Shown: piece after piece, positions 22,057 through 27,879 of the stretch
Layout: each line of letters opens with the position of its first letter
How positions within the stretch are numbered: the first letter of the stretch is position 1
Made by a program: the position numbers and the translations under genes
From: a virus
Direction: 5' to 3' (one strand)
IMG/VR virus record: IMGVR_UViG_3300042332_000166
Span: 1 to 28,058 of that record
Length of the DNA: 28,058 nt
Notes under the pieces: model-generated
What the model was told of the DNA's origin: nothing
Seen by the model: the letters and a program-made list of their open reading frames with translations, nothing else
The model's database searches: none

Positions 22057-22865
22057 TAGCACATACAATTAAAATCTTCTTGGTCAAAATCAAATTCCAT
22101 CGGGGTTCCTTGCTGGGCCATCTTCACATAGTCGTTGATGGATTTGTTGCCCCTAAAACTTGTGTGGCCGTATTTCTGCTCATACTTGGCCCACCAGTCC
22201 ACGAATCGGGTTCCGTGTTGTATTGTTTCAACGATGTTCCTATCGGATTTCTTCCAGCAAAGTTCGCAGTTGCCAAGTTTGGAATGGATGCCCAGTTCAA
22301 AGGGTTGTTTCTGCCACCACTCCGTAAGTTCACGCTGGCCGATAGGTTTCTCAAAATCGGTCAGTAGCGGATAGATTCGCTTGTCCTCTGCTTTGATTTC
22401 GGGCCAAGAGATTCGTTTGGGCATATCTTCTGCCCGGAACCCGATGCTGGTTACAAAGTTTTTGGTCTTAAAATATTCCTTCGCAAACTTTTGGATGGGC
22501 CTTGTTTTCAAGTAATCCGAGCAGTATGGGGCTTTTGAGTGAGGTAATCCCTCGTAGTCCCCCTTGTTTAATTGCATTATCGCCCCATCAAATGGCTCTG
22601 CATTGATTGCAAGTTCGTCCCATTCCACCACCTTGTATCCTACCCCTACGCCCATCGTTTCGGAATAAACACCTTCAATCTTCACGATATTGATACCCCA
22701 ATACTTCTCGCAGTTTTTAAGAAACTCAATCGTTTCGGGTCGTTCCATTCCCGTGTTCGCAAAAACAAAGACCTTGTTGTCGTCCTTGTATTTAGGGTCC
22801 GTATGCAGGATGTAGGACATCATAGCCGAAGAACGGCCACCGCTGATTGAGGCGAGGATGTTCAT
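22056..22865 (-). CDS. PAPS reductase-like PP-loop protein
   Basis: A 269-residue protein starting MNILASISGGRSSAMMSYIL, with the PP-loop SGGRSSA at residues 8-14 that binds the ATP pyrophosphate. It continues with VFVFANTGMERPETIEFLKN, YCSDYLKTRPIQKF (a Cys and the basic motif typical of the phosphoadenosine phosphosulfate reductase superfamily) and a C-terminal NCELCWKKSD with a Cys pair that may hold a metal or Fe-S site. Related phage proteins include DndC-like and sulfurtransferase-like enzymes; substrate unknown. The start at 22865 overlaps the helicase stop by ATGA. Confidence 0.78.
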   Translation of the reverse strand: MNILASISGGRSSAMMSYILHTDPKYKDDNKVFVFANTGMERPETIEFLKNCEKYWGINIVKIEGVYSETMGVGVGYKVVEWDELAINAEPFDGAIMQLNKGDYEGLPHSKAPYCSDYLKTRPIQKFAKEYFKTKNFVTSIGFRAEDMPKRISWPEIKAEDKRIYPLLTDFEKPIGQRELTEWWQKQPFELGIHSKLGNCELCWKKSDRNIVETIQHGTRFVDWWAKYEQKYGHTSFRGNKSINDYVKMAQQGTPMEFDFDQEDFNCMC

Positions 22866-24130
22866 AAAGGATATTCGTTGGCTTTGGTGTAGGGCAGTTG
22901 ACATTGGACTTGGGCGATGCCAAGGCTACCGTTCCTGTTCTTACGAAAGATGACCTCCATCAGGTCTTGCTCTGCGCTCTTGTCGTGTTCGTATGGACGA
23001 TAAACAAAAGCGATTTTGTCGGCATCGAACTCCAGTTGCCCGGTTTCCCGTAGGTCGGACATGATGGGGCGATGGTCTGCCCTGCCTTCGGTTGCCCGTG
23101 AGAGCGAAGAAACCACGACCCCGAATACCTTTTGCCTCTTGCAGATTGCTTTGAGTTGCTTGCTGATGTTGGTCATCTGCTCAATCTTGGGCTTGGGCTT
23201 GTCAATCTTGGCGGGTTCTACGAGTTGCAGGTAGTCAAGGTAGAAACCGACGATTCCGAACTTGGCCTTGAGTTTAGCGATTTCTCCTTCGATTCGGTCG
23301 AGGTTGGCTTGATGCAGGTCAACGATATACAAGGGTTTTCCCTTTAATTGGTCAGCCTTTTGTGCCAAGGTCAGGTACTGCTCGGTGCTGATTCGCTCGT
23401 CGGGTTTTAGGAATGCAGACCCGTCCATGGTTCCAAGGTTGGAGAGCATCCGCTGGGTCAATTGGTCTGCTGACATCTCCATTGTGAAGAAAACGACGGG
23501 AATATCGGCCATGGCTTGGTTCATGGCTATTTGAAGTGCAAGCAGGGTCTTACCCATCGCAGGCCTACCACCTACGAGGATGAACTCGGACGGCTTGAAC
23601 CCGGTGCAGATGTTGTCAAGCGGTCGGATAAAGGTTTGGTAGATTTGGTCCTTGCGTCTTCCTTCCCGGACCTCGTTCATGTTGGCGAGGAAGTCTTTGG
23701 CGAGTTCGTGGGCCGAGGATTCGGAGGCGTTGGATTCGACGGCTTGGATGGATTGATAGCGTTGGAACGCTTTGGGTATGTCCCTGTCGTGAGCCAGTTC
23801 TTCCATGATTCTCGCTTCTTCACGTTCCTTCCAAAGGTCGTGCAGGTCGGATGCGTAGGTCTTCCAGTTGCTCACAAGCCCTGCTTCAGGGTCAATGCCT
23901 TCGAGCAGGACGTGGGCTTGGCCTTGGTCTGCAAGGTGCTTGTAGACGGTTACGACATCCACCTCTCGCTCTGCTTTGTGAAGGGATTCGATGGCCCTGT
24001 ATAGGAGGACGTTGTTGCCTGTGAATAGGCGTTCAGGGATTTGGGTTAGGAGGACGGTTCGGTTCACGAACTTGTCCATAAGGCAGCCGAGTAACTTTCG
24101 TTCAGCGGACAACTGGTAAGGGTTCATCAT
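22862..24130 (-). CDS. dnaB: DnaB-like replicative helicase
   Basis: A 422-residue hexameric helicase that unwinds the phage replication fork. Residues about 1-105 form the DnaB N-terminal helical domain (AERKLLGCLMDK near the start). The RecA-like domain has Walker A GGRPAMGKT (187-195), PVVFFTMEMS (211-220) with the glutamate, Walker B FYLDYLQLV (296-304), SSLSRATEGR (341-350) and the final RETGQLEFDADKIAFVYRP (361-379), all in the standard order and spacing of DnaB. Length is slightly below bacterial DnaB. The preceding DnaD-like protein overlaps it by 29 bases and probably loads it. Confidence 0.93.
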   Translation of the reverse strand: MMNPYQLSAERKLLGCLMDKFVNRTVLLTQIPERLFTGNNVLLYRAIESLHKAEREVDVVTVYKHLADQGQAHVLLEGIDPEAGLVSNWKTYASDLHDLWKEREEARIMEELAHDRDIPKAFQRYQSIQAVESNASESSAHELAKDFLANMNEVREGRRKDQIYQTFIRPLDNICTGFKPSEFILVGGRPAMGKTLLALQIAMNQAMADIPVVFFTMEMSADQLTQRMLSNLGTMDGSAFLKPDERISTEQYLTLAQKADQLKGKPLYIVDLHQANLDRIEGEIAKLKAKFGIVGFYLDYLQLVEPAKIDKPKPKIEQMTNISKQLKAICKRQKVFGVVVSSLSRATEGRADHRPIMSDLRETGQLEFDADKIAFVYRPYEHDKSAEQDLMEVIFRKNRNGSLGIAQVQCQLPYTKANEYPL

Positions 24131-24806
24131 CGGAGGTTAAATTTGAGTATGCGAAGTTAGGTGTTCGTAGGATGGCTTGGTCCTCCCAGCGTTTGCCGTT
24201 GAGGTAGGTGGAAGGATGCGGAACGAATTGTGCAGGGGTTTCGGAGTAGAGGCGTTGAATGTTGCTGACTGCCAGTTCTTGCTCGGTCTTGGTTAGGCGT
24301 AGGAATGAACGCTTGGCTCTTGCCTTGTCGGTCTTGCGTGGGAATGCTTTCCAAAAGCCCTCGAACTGCTCACTCACATTTTCTCTTCTCTCCTCTTCTC
24401 TTCTCTCCTCTTCTCTATTGAACACAGGTTCAACCTCAGTTGAAGGTAGGTTCAACATAGGTTCAACGTGAGTTGGAGTTTCTTCAACCTTGGTGAGCCT
24501 TCGTTCGGCACTCCTTTTGCCTGCTTCGGACATCTTTGTACGGTGCAAATTGGCCTCTTCCCATTGAATATCAAGGAATTTGATGAAGACGTACTGCCCA
24601 TTGGTTTCAACAAGTTTGGTTGTGAGTAGTCGCTCCAAGTGTCCATCACCCTCCAAGTGAGCATGGTCGTGAGTCATCTCACATTCTGCGTTCCAATACA
24701 CGCAGCAAAGGCGTAGGAATGCGACCTGAACTTCGGCAGGTTGCCGTGATATTCTGCCCATCATCCAATCGGCTGGGGAGAATTTGAACCAAGATATTTG
24801 CTTCAT
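24102..24806 (-). CDS. DnaD-like replication protein (probable helicase loader)
   Basis: A 234-residue protein. The N-terminus MKQISWFKFSPADWMMGRIS is the usual beginning of phage replication initiator proteins with a winged helix (DnaD/DUF1376-like). The middle is a low-complexity linker rich in Glu and Arg, encoded by tandem repeats. The C-terminus (FEGFWKAFPRKTDKARAKRS, then VPHPSTYLNGKRWED) matches the conserved tail of many phage O-like/DnaD-like proteins that contact the replicative helicase. It lies directly before the DnaB gene. The expected role is to bind origin DNA and load DnaB; no origin was located. Confidence 0.75.
   Translation of the reverse strand: MKQISWFKFSPADWMMGRISRQPAEVQVAFLRLCCVYWNAECEMTHDHAHLEGDGHLERLLTTKLVETNGQYVFIKFLDIQWEEANLHRTKMSEAGKRSAERRLTKVEETPTHVEPMLNLPSTEVEPVFNREEERREEERRENVSEQFEGFWKAFPRKTDKARAKRSFLRLTKTEQELAVSNIQRLYSETPAQFVPHPSTYLNGKRWEDQAILRTPNFAYSNLTSDDEPLPVVR
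24381..24416. repeat. 15-bp tandem repeat inside replication gene
   Basis: TTCTCTTCTCTCCTC occurs twice head to tail (24381-24395, 24396-24410) followed by TTCTCT. On the coding strand it gives repeating Arg-Glu-Glu-Glu-Arg residues in a linker. AGGTTCAAC occurs three more times just beside it (24426, 24448, 24459). Confidence 0.85.
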
Positions 24807-24812
24807 AGCGGT

Positions 24813-24846
24813 AAAAAAAAACCCCGACTGGTCGCAGCAGCCGGGG
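24813..24846 (-). terminator. Strong Rho-independent terminator before the DnaD/DnaB operon
   Basis: On the minus strand a 9-bp GC-rich stem (arms 24838-24846 and 24822-24830) with a 7-nt loop is followed by nine T (24821 to 24813). It sits only about seven bases before the start of the DnaD-like gene, so read-through or antitermination is needed for expression from upstream. Confidence 0.8.
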
Positions 24847-24887
24847 CGGGGGTTAGTTGAGGAACCCTTTTATCTGACATCTACTTG

Positions 24888-24895
24888 GCTGCGAC
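24888..24895 (-). promoter_or_regulatory. Possible antiterminator segment
   Basis: On the minus strand GTCGCAGC at this site is complementary to GCTGCGAC (24831-24838) in the loop and arm of the terminator about 50 bases downstream. Pairing would break the terminator stem. This is inference from complementarity. Confidence 0.3.
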
Positions 24896-24916
24896 TTCAA
24901 GCGGATGCGTTTAATT

Positions 24917-24932
24917 GTAAATGTATTATGCC
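24917..24932 (-). promoter_or_regulatory. Leader element GTAAATGT-N3-ATGCC, copy 3
   Basis: GTAAATGT (24917-24924) followed by ATTATGCC keeps the 11-base offset seen at 3855 and 7804. It lies between the SSB-tail gene and the terminator, just downstream of a TAAATTTG sequence. Confidence 0.3.
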
Positions 24933-24934
24933 TG

Positions 24935-24942
24935 CAAATTTA
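24935..24942 (-). promoter_or_regulatory. Putative Bacteroidota-type -7 promoter element
   Basis: The minus strand reads TAAATTTG, an exact match to the TAnnTTTG consensus of Bacteroidota primary sigma factor promoters. It lies just after a stop codon and about 130 bases before the next gene. No clear -33 TTTG or TTG was found at the usual spacing, which keeps confidence low. Confidence 0.35.
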
Positions 24943-24944
24943 CA

Positions 24945-25175
24945 CTAAAAAGGCAGGTCCGAGCCTTGTTTTTGTGAATTTTCTTGCTCTTGCATCGGCT
25001 CCATTTTACCTGATAGGAACTTCTTTCCGTTGGCTGCTTCTTTGAGCCAGCAGGAGAGTTTCATTTTAGTCCCGTCAGGCAGGACGGCATCGCCTCGGTA
25101 GTCCGGGCGTTTGGGGTTGTCGCCCTTATCGTTTACGAACAGGGTGAAGGTGTTGGGTTGGGGAGTGTAACTCAT
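24945..25175 (-). CDS. Small OB-like protein with SSB-type C-terminal tip
   Basis: A 76-residue protein beginning MSYTPQPNTFTLFVNDKGDN. It has a small beta core (YRGDAVLPDGTKMKLSCWLK, then GKKFLSGKMEP) resembling single-domain proteins near SSB genes in phages, then a Gln-rich linker ending GSDLPF. The terminal Asp-Leu-Pro-Phe resembles the acidic tip by which SSB proteins recruit replication partners. It may bind single-stranded DNA or act as an SSB accessory, but it is shorter than a normal SSB. A leader of A/C blocks precedes its ATG. Confidence 0.6.
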   Translation of the reverse strand: MSYTPQPNTFTLFVNDKGDNPKRPDYRGDAVLPDGTKMKLSCWLKEAANGKKFLSGKMEPMQEQENSQKQGSDLPF

Positions 25176-25191
25176 GGGGTTTTGGTTTTGG

Positions 25192-25437
25192 TTAGGGGAT
25201 TAGTTGATATTTTTTGCCGTTGTGTTCGATTATTTCGGGGGTGCGGTTGTCTTTAATAATTCCATCTGAATCTTCATAGTAGATTATATTGGCTTGTGAA
25301 TCTCGTATAAACTTGGCCCAAAATCCGTTTGACAATTCAATATATATTGGTGCTCCATTCTTATCTCGAATGTAAAGGCCGCCATTGGCCTTGAAGTCCC
25401 ATTTTAGCCATTGGCCTATTGTTTGTCCGTTTTTCAT
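25192..25437 (-). CDS. Tandem paralog B, short repeat protein
   Basis: An 81-residue protein starting MKNGQTIGQWLKWDFKANGG, with GLYIRDKNGAPIYIELSNGF and ANIIYYEDSDGIIKDNR, and ending PEIIEHNGKKYQLIP. It matches its upstream neighbour at 54 of 81 positions without gaps, by hand count. The alternating Gly/Asn turn and Tyr/Ile strand pattern (x-G-x-x-I-Y-Y-E) suggests a small antiparallel sheet with internal repeats. Function unknown; presence of two copies suggests a binding or counter-defence role, which is speculation. Confidence 0.7.
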   Translation of the reverse strand: MKNGQTIGQWLKWDFKANGGLYIRDKNGAPIYIELSNGFWAKFIRDSQANIIYYEDSDGIIKDNRTPEIIEHNGKKYQLIP

Positions 25438-25439
25438 GG

Positions 25440-25685
25440 TTAGGGGATTAGTTGGTATTTGCGTCCGTTGTGTTCAATTATTTCGGGGATGCGGTTGTCA
25501 GTAATGACGCCATCTGAATTTTCATAGTAGATGACATCGCCATTCGAATTACGTTCGCGCCTATCCCAAAAGCCACTTGGACATTCTTGGTAGATGAGAT
25601 TGTTATTCTTATCTCGAATGTAAAGGTTGCCATTAACCTCAAAGTCCCAGTTCAGCCATTGGCCAAATGTTTGTCCGTCTTTCAT
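25440..25685 (-). CDS. Tandem paralog A, short repeat protein
   Basis: An 81-residue protein starting MKDGQTFGQWLNWDFEVNGN and ending PEIIEHNGRKYQLIP, the close relative of the next gene. The start and end are the best conserved parts, and the middle (QECPSGFWDRRERNSNGDVI) is the most diverged. It starts with an ATGA overlap to the winged-helix gene, and two bases separate its stop from the second copy. The pair results from a tandem duplication followed by divergence. Confidence 0.72.
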   Translation of the reverse strand: MKDGQTFGQWLNWDFEVNGNLYIRDKNNNLIYQECPSGFWDRRERNSNGDVIYYENSDGVITDNRIPEIIEHNGRKYQLIP

Positions 25686-25879
25686 TGTTCTTGATTTTTG
25701 GTTTTAATTGAGTAAGTGCAAAGGGTTTTCTCTACGACCTCTCCAGAGGCCCGTAAATCCCTTATGATTCGGTAGGTGGCCCCTTTGCTCGTTCCAAGAA
25801 TATCTTGCAACTGAGAGGCTCTGAGAGGCTTCTGCGATAATAACCGCAAAGCCTTGATGGTGTTGATTACTTGCTTCAT
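25682..25879 (-). CDS. Winged helix-turn-helix protein
   Basis: A 65-residue protein starting MKQVINTIKALRLLSQKPLR. ASQLQDILGTSKGATYRIIR (residues about 21-40) is a helix-turn-helix with the recognition helix containing Tyr-Arg-Ile-Ile-Arg, and EVVEKTLCTYSIKT is the wing strand. It resembles small MarR/IclR-type DNA-binding modules without a sensor domain. It may regulate early phage genes. The ATG at 25879 overlaps the previous stop (ATGA); a longer frame to 25924 is disfavoured by this coupling. Confidence 0.68.
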   Translation of the reverse strand: MKQVINTIKALRLLSQKPLRASQLQDILGTSKGATYRIIRDLRASGEVVEKTLCTYSIKTKNQEQ

Positions 25880-26325
25880 CGGAACGATACGGCTATGGAC
25901 GCTTTGGTGGCCTTGGCGGTGCATACTGGAACCTGCTCGCCTGTTGATTCGTCAAAGATAGCGGTCTTCCCGGCTTGCCTGAACGCCATCTTGAGCAGTT
26001 CCTCCCTCGCTTTCATTTGAGATTTAAGGTCGGCATACACTTCGTCTTCCTCGTAGTTCGGGGTTAGGCTCCCTTCCTTGAGGGTTATCTCCGCTCCGAA
26101 GGCTTGGAAGGTCTTGCCGTGCTTCGAGGCTTCGTCGGCTACGGTCTGCTCGGTGGCCTTGATGGTGGCTTCCAAAGCCTTGACGATGGCCTTCAGTTTG
26201 ATGTGGGCCTCCACCGGGTTGACCTCTCCGTCATTGATTCGGTCGGTCAGTTGCTGGGCGATTTGGGCTATCTCTGCCTTGCAGATGTCAGCCTTTGGTA
26301 TTGTGATGAGAGTTGGGTGAATCAT
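25876..26325 (-). CDS. Hypothetical helical (coiled-coil) protein
   Basis: A 149-residue protein starting MIHPTLITIPKADICKAEIA. Residues about 15-75 form long amphipathic helices (LKAIVKALEATIKATEQTVA), then a loop with KTFQAFGAEITLKEGSLTPN, another helix (KSQMKAREELLKMAFRQAGK) and a short tail. The layout resembles helical phage proteins near recombination genes, but I recognise no family. It overlaps both neighbours by four bases. Confidence 0.6.
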   Translation of the reverse strand: MIHPTLITIPKADICKAEIAQIAQQLTDRINDGEVNPVEAHIKLKAIVKALEATIKATEQTVADEASKHGKTFQAFGAEITLKEGSLTPNYEEDEVYADLKSQMKAREELLKMAFRQAGKTAIFDESTGEQVPVCTAKATKASIAVSFR

Positions 26326-26816
26326 GTGGTTTGGGTTAGGATTTGGTTTATTTTTTCAATGATTAGTTCGCCAATGTACTTTCGGCAGATGTCAGCGGTT
26401 TGCATTCTATTAGCAGCGGCAGCAACATAGGCAGCGGCAGCGGCAGCGTAATAGGCAGCGGCAGCGTAAGCGGCAGCGGCAGCGGCAGCGTAATAGGCAC
26501 CGTCAGCCTCAGCGTAATAGGCAGCGTCAGCGGCAGCGTCTAACTCTTCACGGGTCGCTTTGCCTTCGCCAAAAGCAATAGCAACATCAACCGCCTTTAT
26601 GCTGCGCTCGTCCTTCATCAAGTGCCTAATTATGTTGGCACAATGTCCCTTGGCAAGGGTCAGCGGTTGCAGTCCGATGTCGCACTTTTTGGCAAGCCAT
26701 AGGAGCCAATCCCCTCGGTGGCAGGTTGCAACGACTTCTTCTATCGTCTTGTTTCCTGCCCACTCAACGGCAGGCTTGCAGGCCTCTACGGATTGTAAGT
26801 ATTGATTAAAGGTCAT
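26322..26816 (-). CDS. Imm5-like putative immunity-type protein with Ala repeat
   Basis: A 164-residue protein. The N-terminus (MTFNQYLQSVEACKPAVEWA, then TCHRGDWLLWLAKK) and the DERSIKAVDVAIAFGEGKATREEL segment match the Imm5-like family common in phages and first named as immunity proteins. The middle (residues about 97-138) is an Ala/Tyr array, AYYA or AYAA units, encoded by GCAGCG-like repeats, followed by NRMQTADICRKYI. Imm5-like proteins in phages have unknown roles; a real toxin-immunity function here is not supported by a toxin gene. The repeat could vary in length by slippage. Confidence 0.72.
   Translation of the reverse strand: MTFNQYLQSVEACKPAVEWAGNKTIEEVVATCHRGDWLLWLAKKCDIGLQPLTLAKGHCANIIRHLMKDERSIKAVDVAIAFGEGKATREELDAAADAAYYAEADGAYYAAAAAAAYAAAAYYAAAAAAYVAAAANRMQTADICRKYIGELIIEKINQILTQTT
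26407..26545. repeat. GGCAGC-type microsatellite coding for poly-Ala
   Basis: Plus strand runs of GGCAGC units are broken by GTAATA at partly regular distance, for example GGCAGCGGCAGCGTAATA. In the protein this is the alternation of Ala runs with Tyr-Tyr. Confidence 0.85.
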
Positions 26817-27034
26817 GGCTTCGATTTAAAAGCGTCAAAGATTTGGTTGCAATACTGGCCATAAGGGATGCCAAGTGCATTGGACAGGTCGATGCACTCG
26901 CCAAGGGTCAGTTGGATGCAAAGGGTTTTCTCGCTCAAGGCTTTGACCAAGTCAAGGCCAATAATGGGAAATTTCTCTTTGAACTCAAGGAGTTTCCGAA
27001 ACTCCTCGGCATTCATTTTTTCAAGTAGGTTCAT
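26813..27034 (-). CDS. Hypothetical protein
   Basis: A 73-residue helical protein beginning MNLLEKMNAEEFRKLLEFKE, with LVKALSEKTLCIQLTLGECI and LGIPYGQYCNQIFDAFKSKP. It is coupled by ATGA overlaps to the Rad52-like gene before and the Imm5-like gene after it. The helix-turn-helix-like segment CIDLSNALGIPYGQYCNQIF could bind DNA, but this is only suggestive. No family recognised. Confidence 0.58.
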   Translation of the reverse strand: MNLLEKMNAEEFRKLLEFKEKFPIIGLDLVKALSEKTLCIQLTLGECIDLSNALGIPYGQYCNQIFDAFKSKP

Positions 27035-27681
27035 GATTTTGCAAGTTGGTTTTGGATGAATTGGATGCCTTTTTCAAAGCGTGCAGGGGTCATATGGTCG
27101 ATGTCCTTCATGAACTTCGCCTGTTGCTCCTTTGGTAGTTTCTCAAGCAATGCGAGGAAGTCCGCCTTGAGGGTTGCGGTGGTCAGTTCGTCGTAGGAAG
27201 GGACCAGTCCGAGTTTGTCGTTGAGGTCCAGCAAATTGGCGTTGGCGGGCTTGGGGGCTGCTCCGTGCTTGCCTTTGTACACATCAATTCCAATCCCAAT
27301 CCATGAGGCAATTTTGGTGATGGCATCGGTGGTCGCTCCTTTGGCTGCGTCGCCCGGGTCGGAGTTGGTGGAGGATGCGATGCACTCGTAGTAGATTGCG
27401 TATTCGGGAACCGTGAAGATGGTCTTGACTACTGCCGTGTATTCGATACGCTCACGGCCTGCATTGGTGGTCGTGTGGACCGTTGTGATGGGACTGGACA
27501 GGTCGGTCTTAACAACCCAAGTACCTACACCAAATACTTGGTTCAGTCGCTCGGTTACGAAGATTCCCTTAATAGTTGAGAGGCCAGCCATGCGAGGATG
27601 GGCCGCAATGGCTTCGGGTGGTAGAGGCTCGGCAATCTTGGCGAGTTGCTCCGGGGTTAACTTGTTGGGGACTATTGTCAT
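27031..27681 (-). CDS. Rad52-family single-strand annealing protein
   Basis: A 216-residue protein. Residues about 1-110 contain RLNQVFGVGTWVVKTD and EYTAVVKTIFTVPEYAIYYE-like strands (RIEYTAVVKTIF), and residues 111-137 have DAAKGATTDAITKIASWIGI followed by DVYKG, the signature of Rad52/DdrA-like annealing proteins in phages. These proteins anneal complementary single strands during recombination and replication repair. The C-terminal helices (KADFLALLEKLPKEQQAKFM) may mediate ring contacts or partner binding. The start at 27681 follows an A/C-rich leader. No exonuclease partner is in view, but the VRR-NUC gene lies in the same region. Confidence 0.78.
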   Translation of the reverse strand: MTIVPNKLTPEQLAKIAEPLPPEAIAAHPRMAGLSTIKGIFVTERLNQVFGVGTWVVKTDLSSPITTVHTTTNAGRERIEYTAVVKTIFTVPEYAIYYECIASSTNSDPGDAAKGATTDAITKIASWIGIGIDVYKGKHGAAPKPANANLLDLNDKLGLVPSYDELTTATLKADFLALLEKLPKEQQAKFMKDIDHMTPARFEKGIQFIQNQLAKS

Positions 27682-27703
27682 GGTTTTGAGGTTTGGTTTG
27701 GGT
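27682..27703 (-). promoter_or_regulatory. CCAAACC-type leader before the Rad52-like gene
   Basis: Minus-strand sequence before the ATG at 27681 reads CCCAAACCAAACCTCAAAAC. It fills the gap after the 39-residue gene. Confidence 0.4.
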
Positions 27704-27823
27704 TTAGTTGGTGATAAGTGCGAAGATGAACCTTCCGAAGAAGGCGATGCCGAGGCAGGCGGTCAGCAGGATGTAGCCCGTTGCGAGGGCTGCTTTGAGT
27801 TTGGCTTTGGTTTCGTGGTTCAT
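27704..27823 (-). CDS. 39-residue membrane peptide
   Basis: A very small gene starting MNHETKAKLKAALATGYILL and continuing with Thr-Ala-Cys, Leu-Gly-Ile-Ala and two Phe before Gly-Arg. A Lys-rich N-terminus and one hydrophobic helix of about 20 residues indicate a membrane peptide; the Thr-Ala-Cys is lipobox-like but lies too deep in the helix to be sure. An A/C-rich leader (27824-27843) directly before the ATG supports it as real. Function unknown. Confidence 0.52.
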   Translation of the reverse strand: MNHETKAKLKAALATGYILLTACLGIAFFGRFIFALITN

Positions 27824-27843
27824 GGGTTTGAGGTTTGAGGTTA
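27824..27843 (-). promoter_or_regulatory. CCAAACC-type leader
   Basis: Minus-strand TAACCTCAAACCTCAAACCC ends directly at the ATG of the 39-residue gene. A heptamer (CTCAAAC) is repeated twice. Confidence 0.4.
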
Positions 27844-27879
27844 AAGAATGTGCGTTGGCGAGTCGCACCCCTCGGTTGG

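Noticed and set aside
22056-22865. Complete DNA phosphorothioation (dnd) system
   Set aside because: Only a CysH/DndC-like protein is present; no DndA, B, D or E-like gene was found.
26322-26816. Toxin-immunity system
   Set aside because: The Imm5-like resemblance is present, but there is no toxin gene nearby and phages often carry this family alone.
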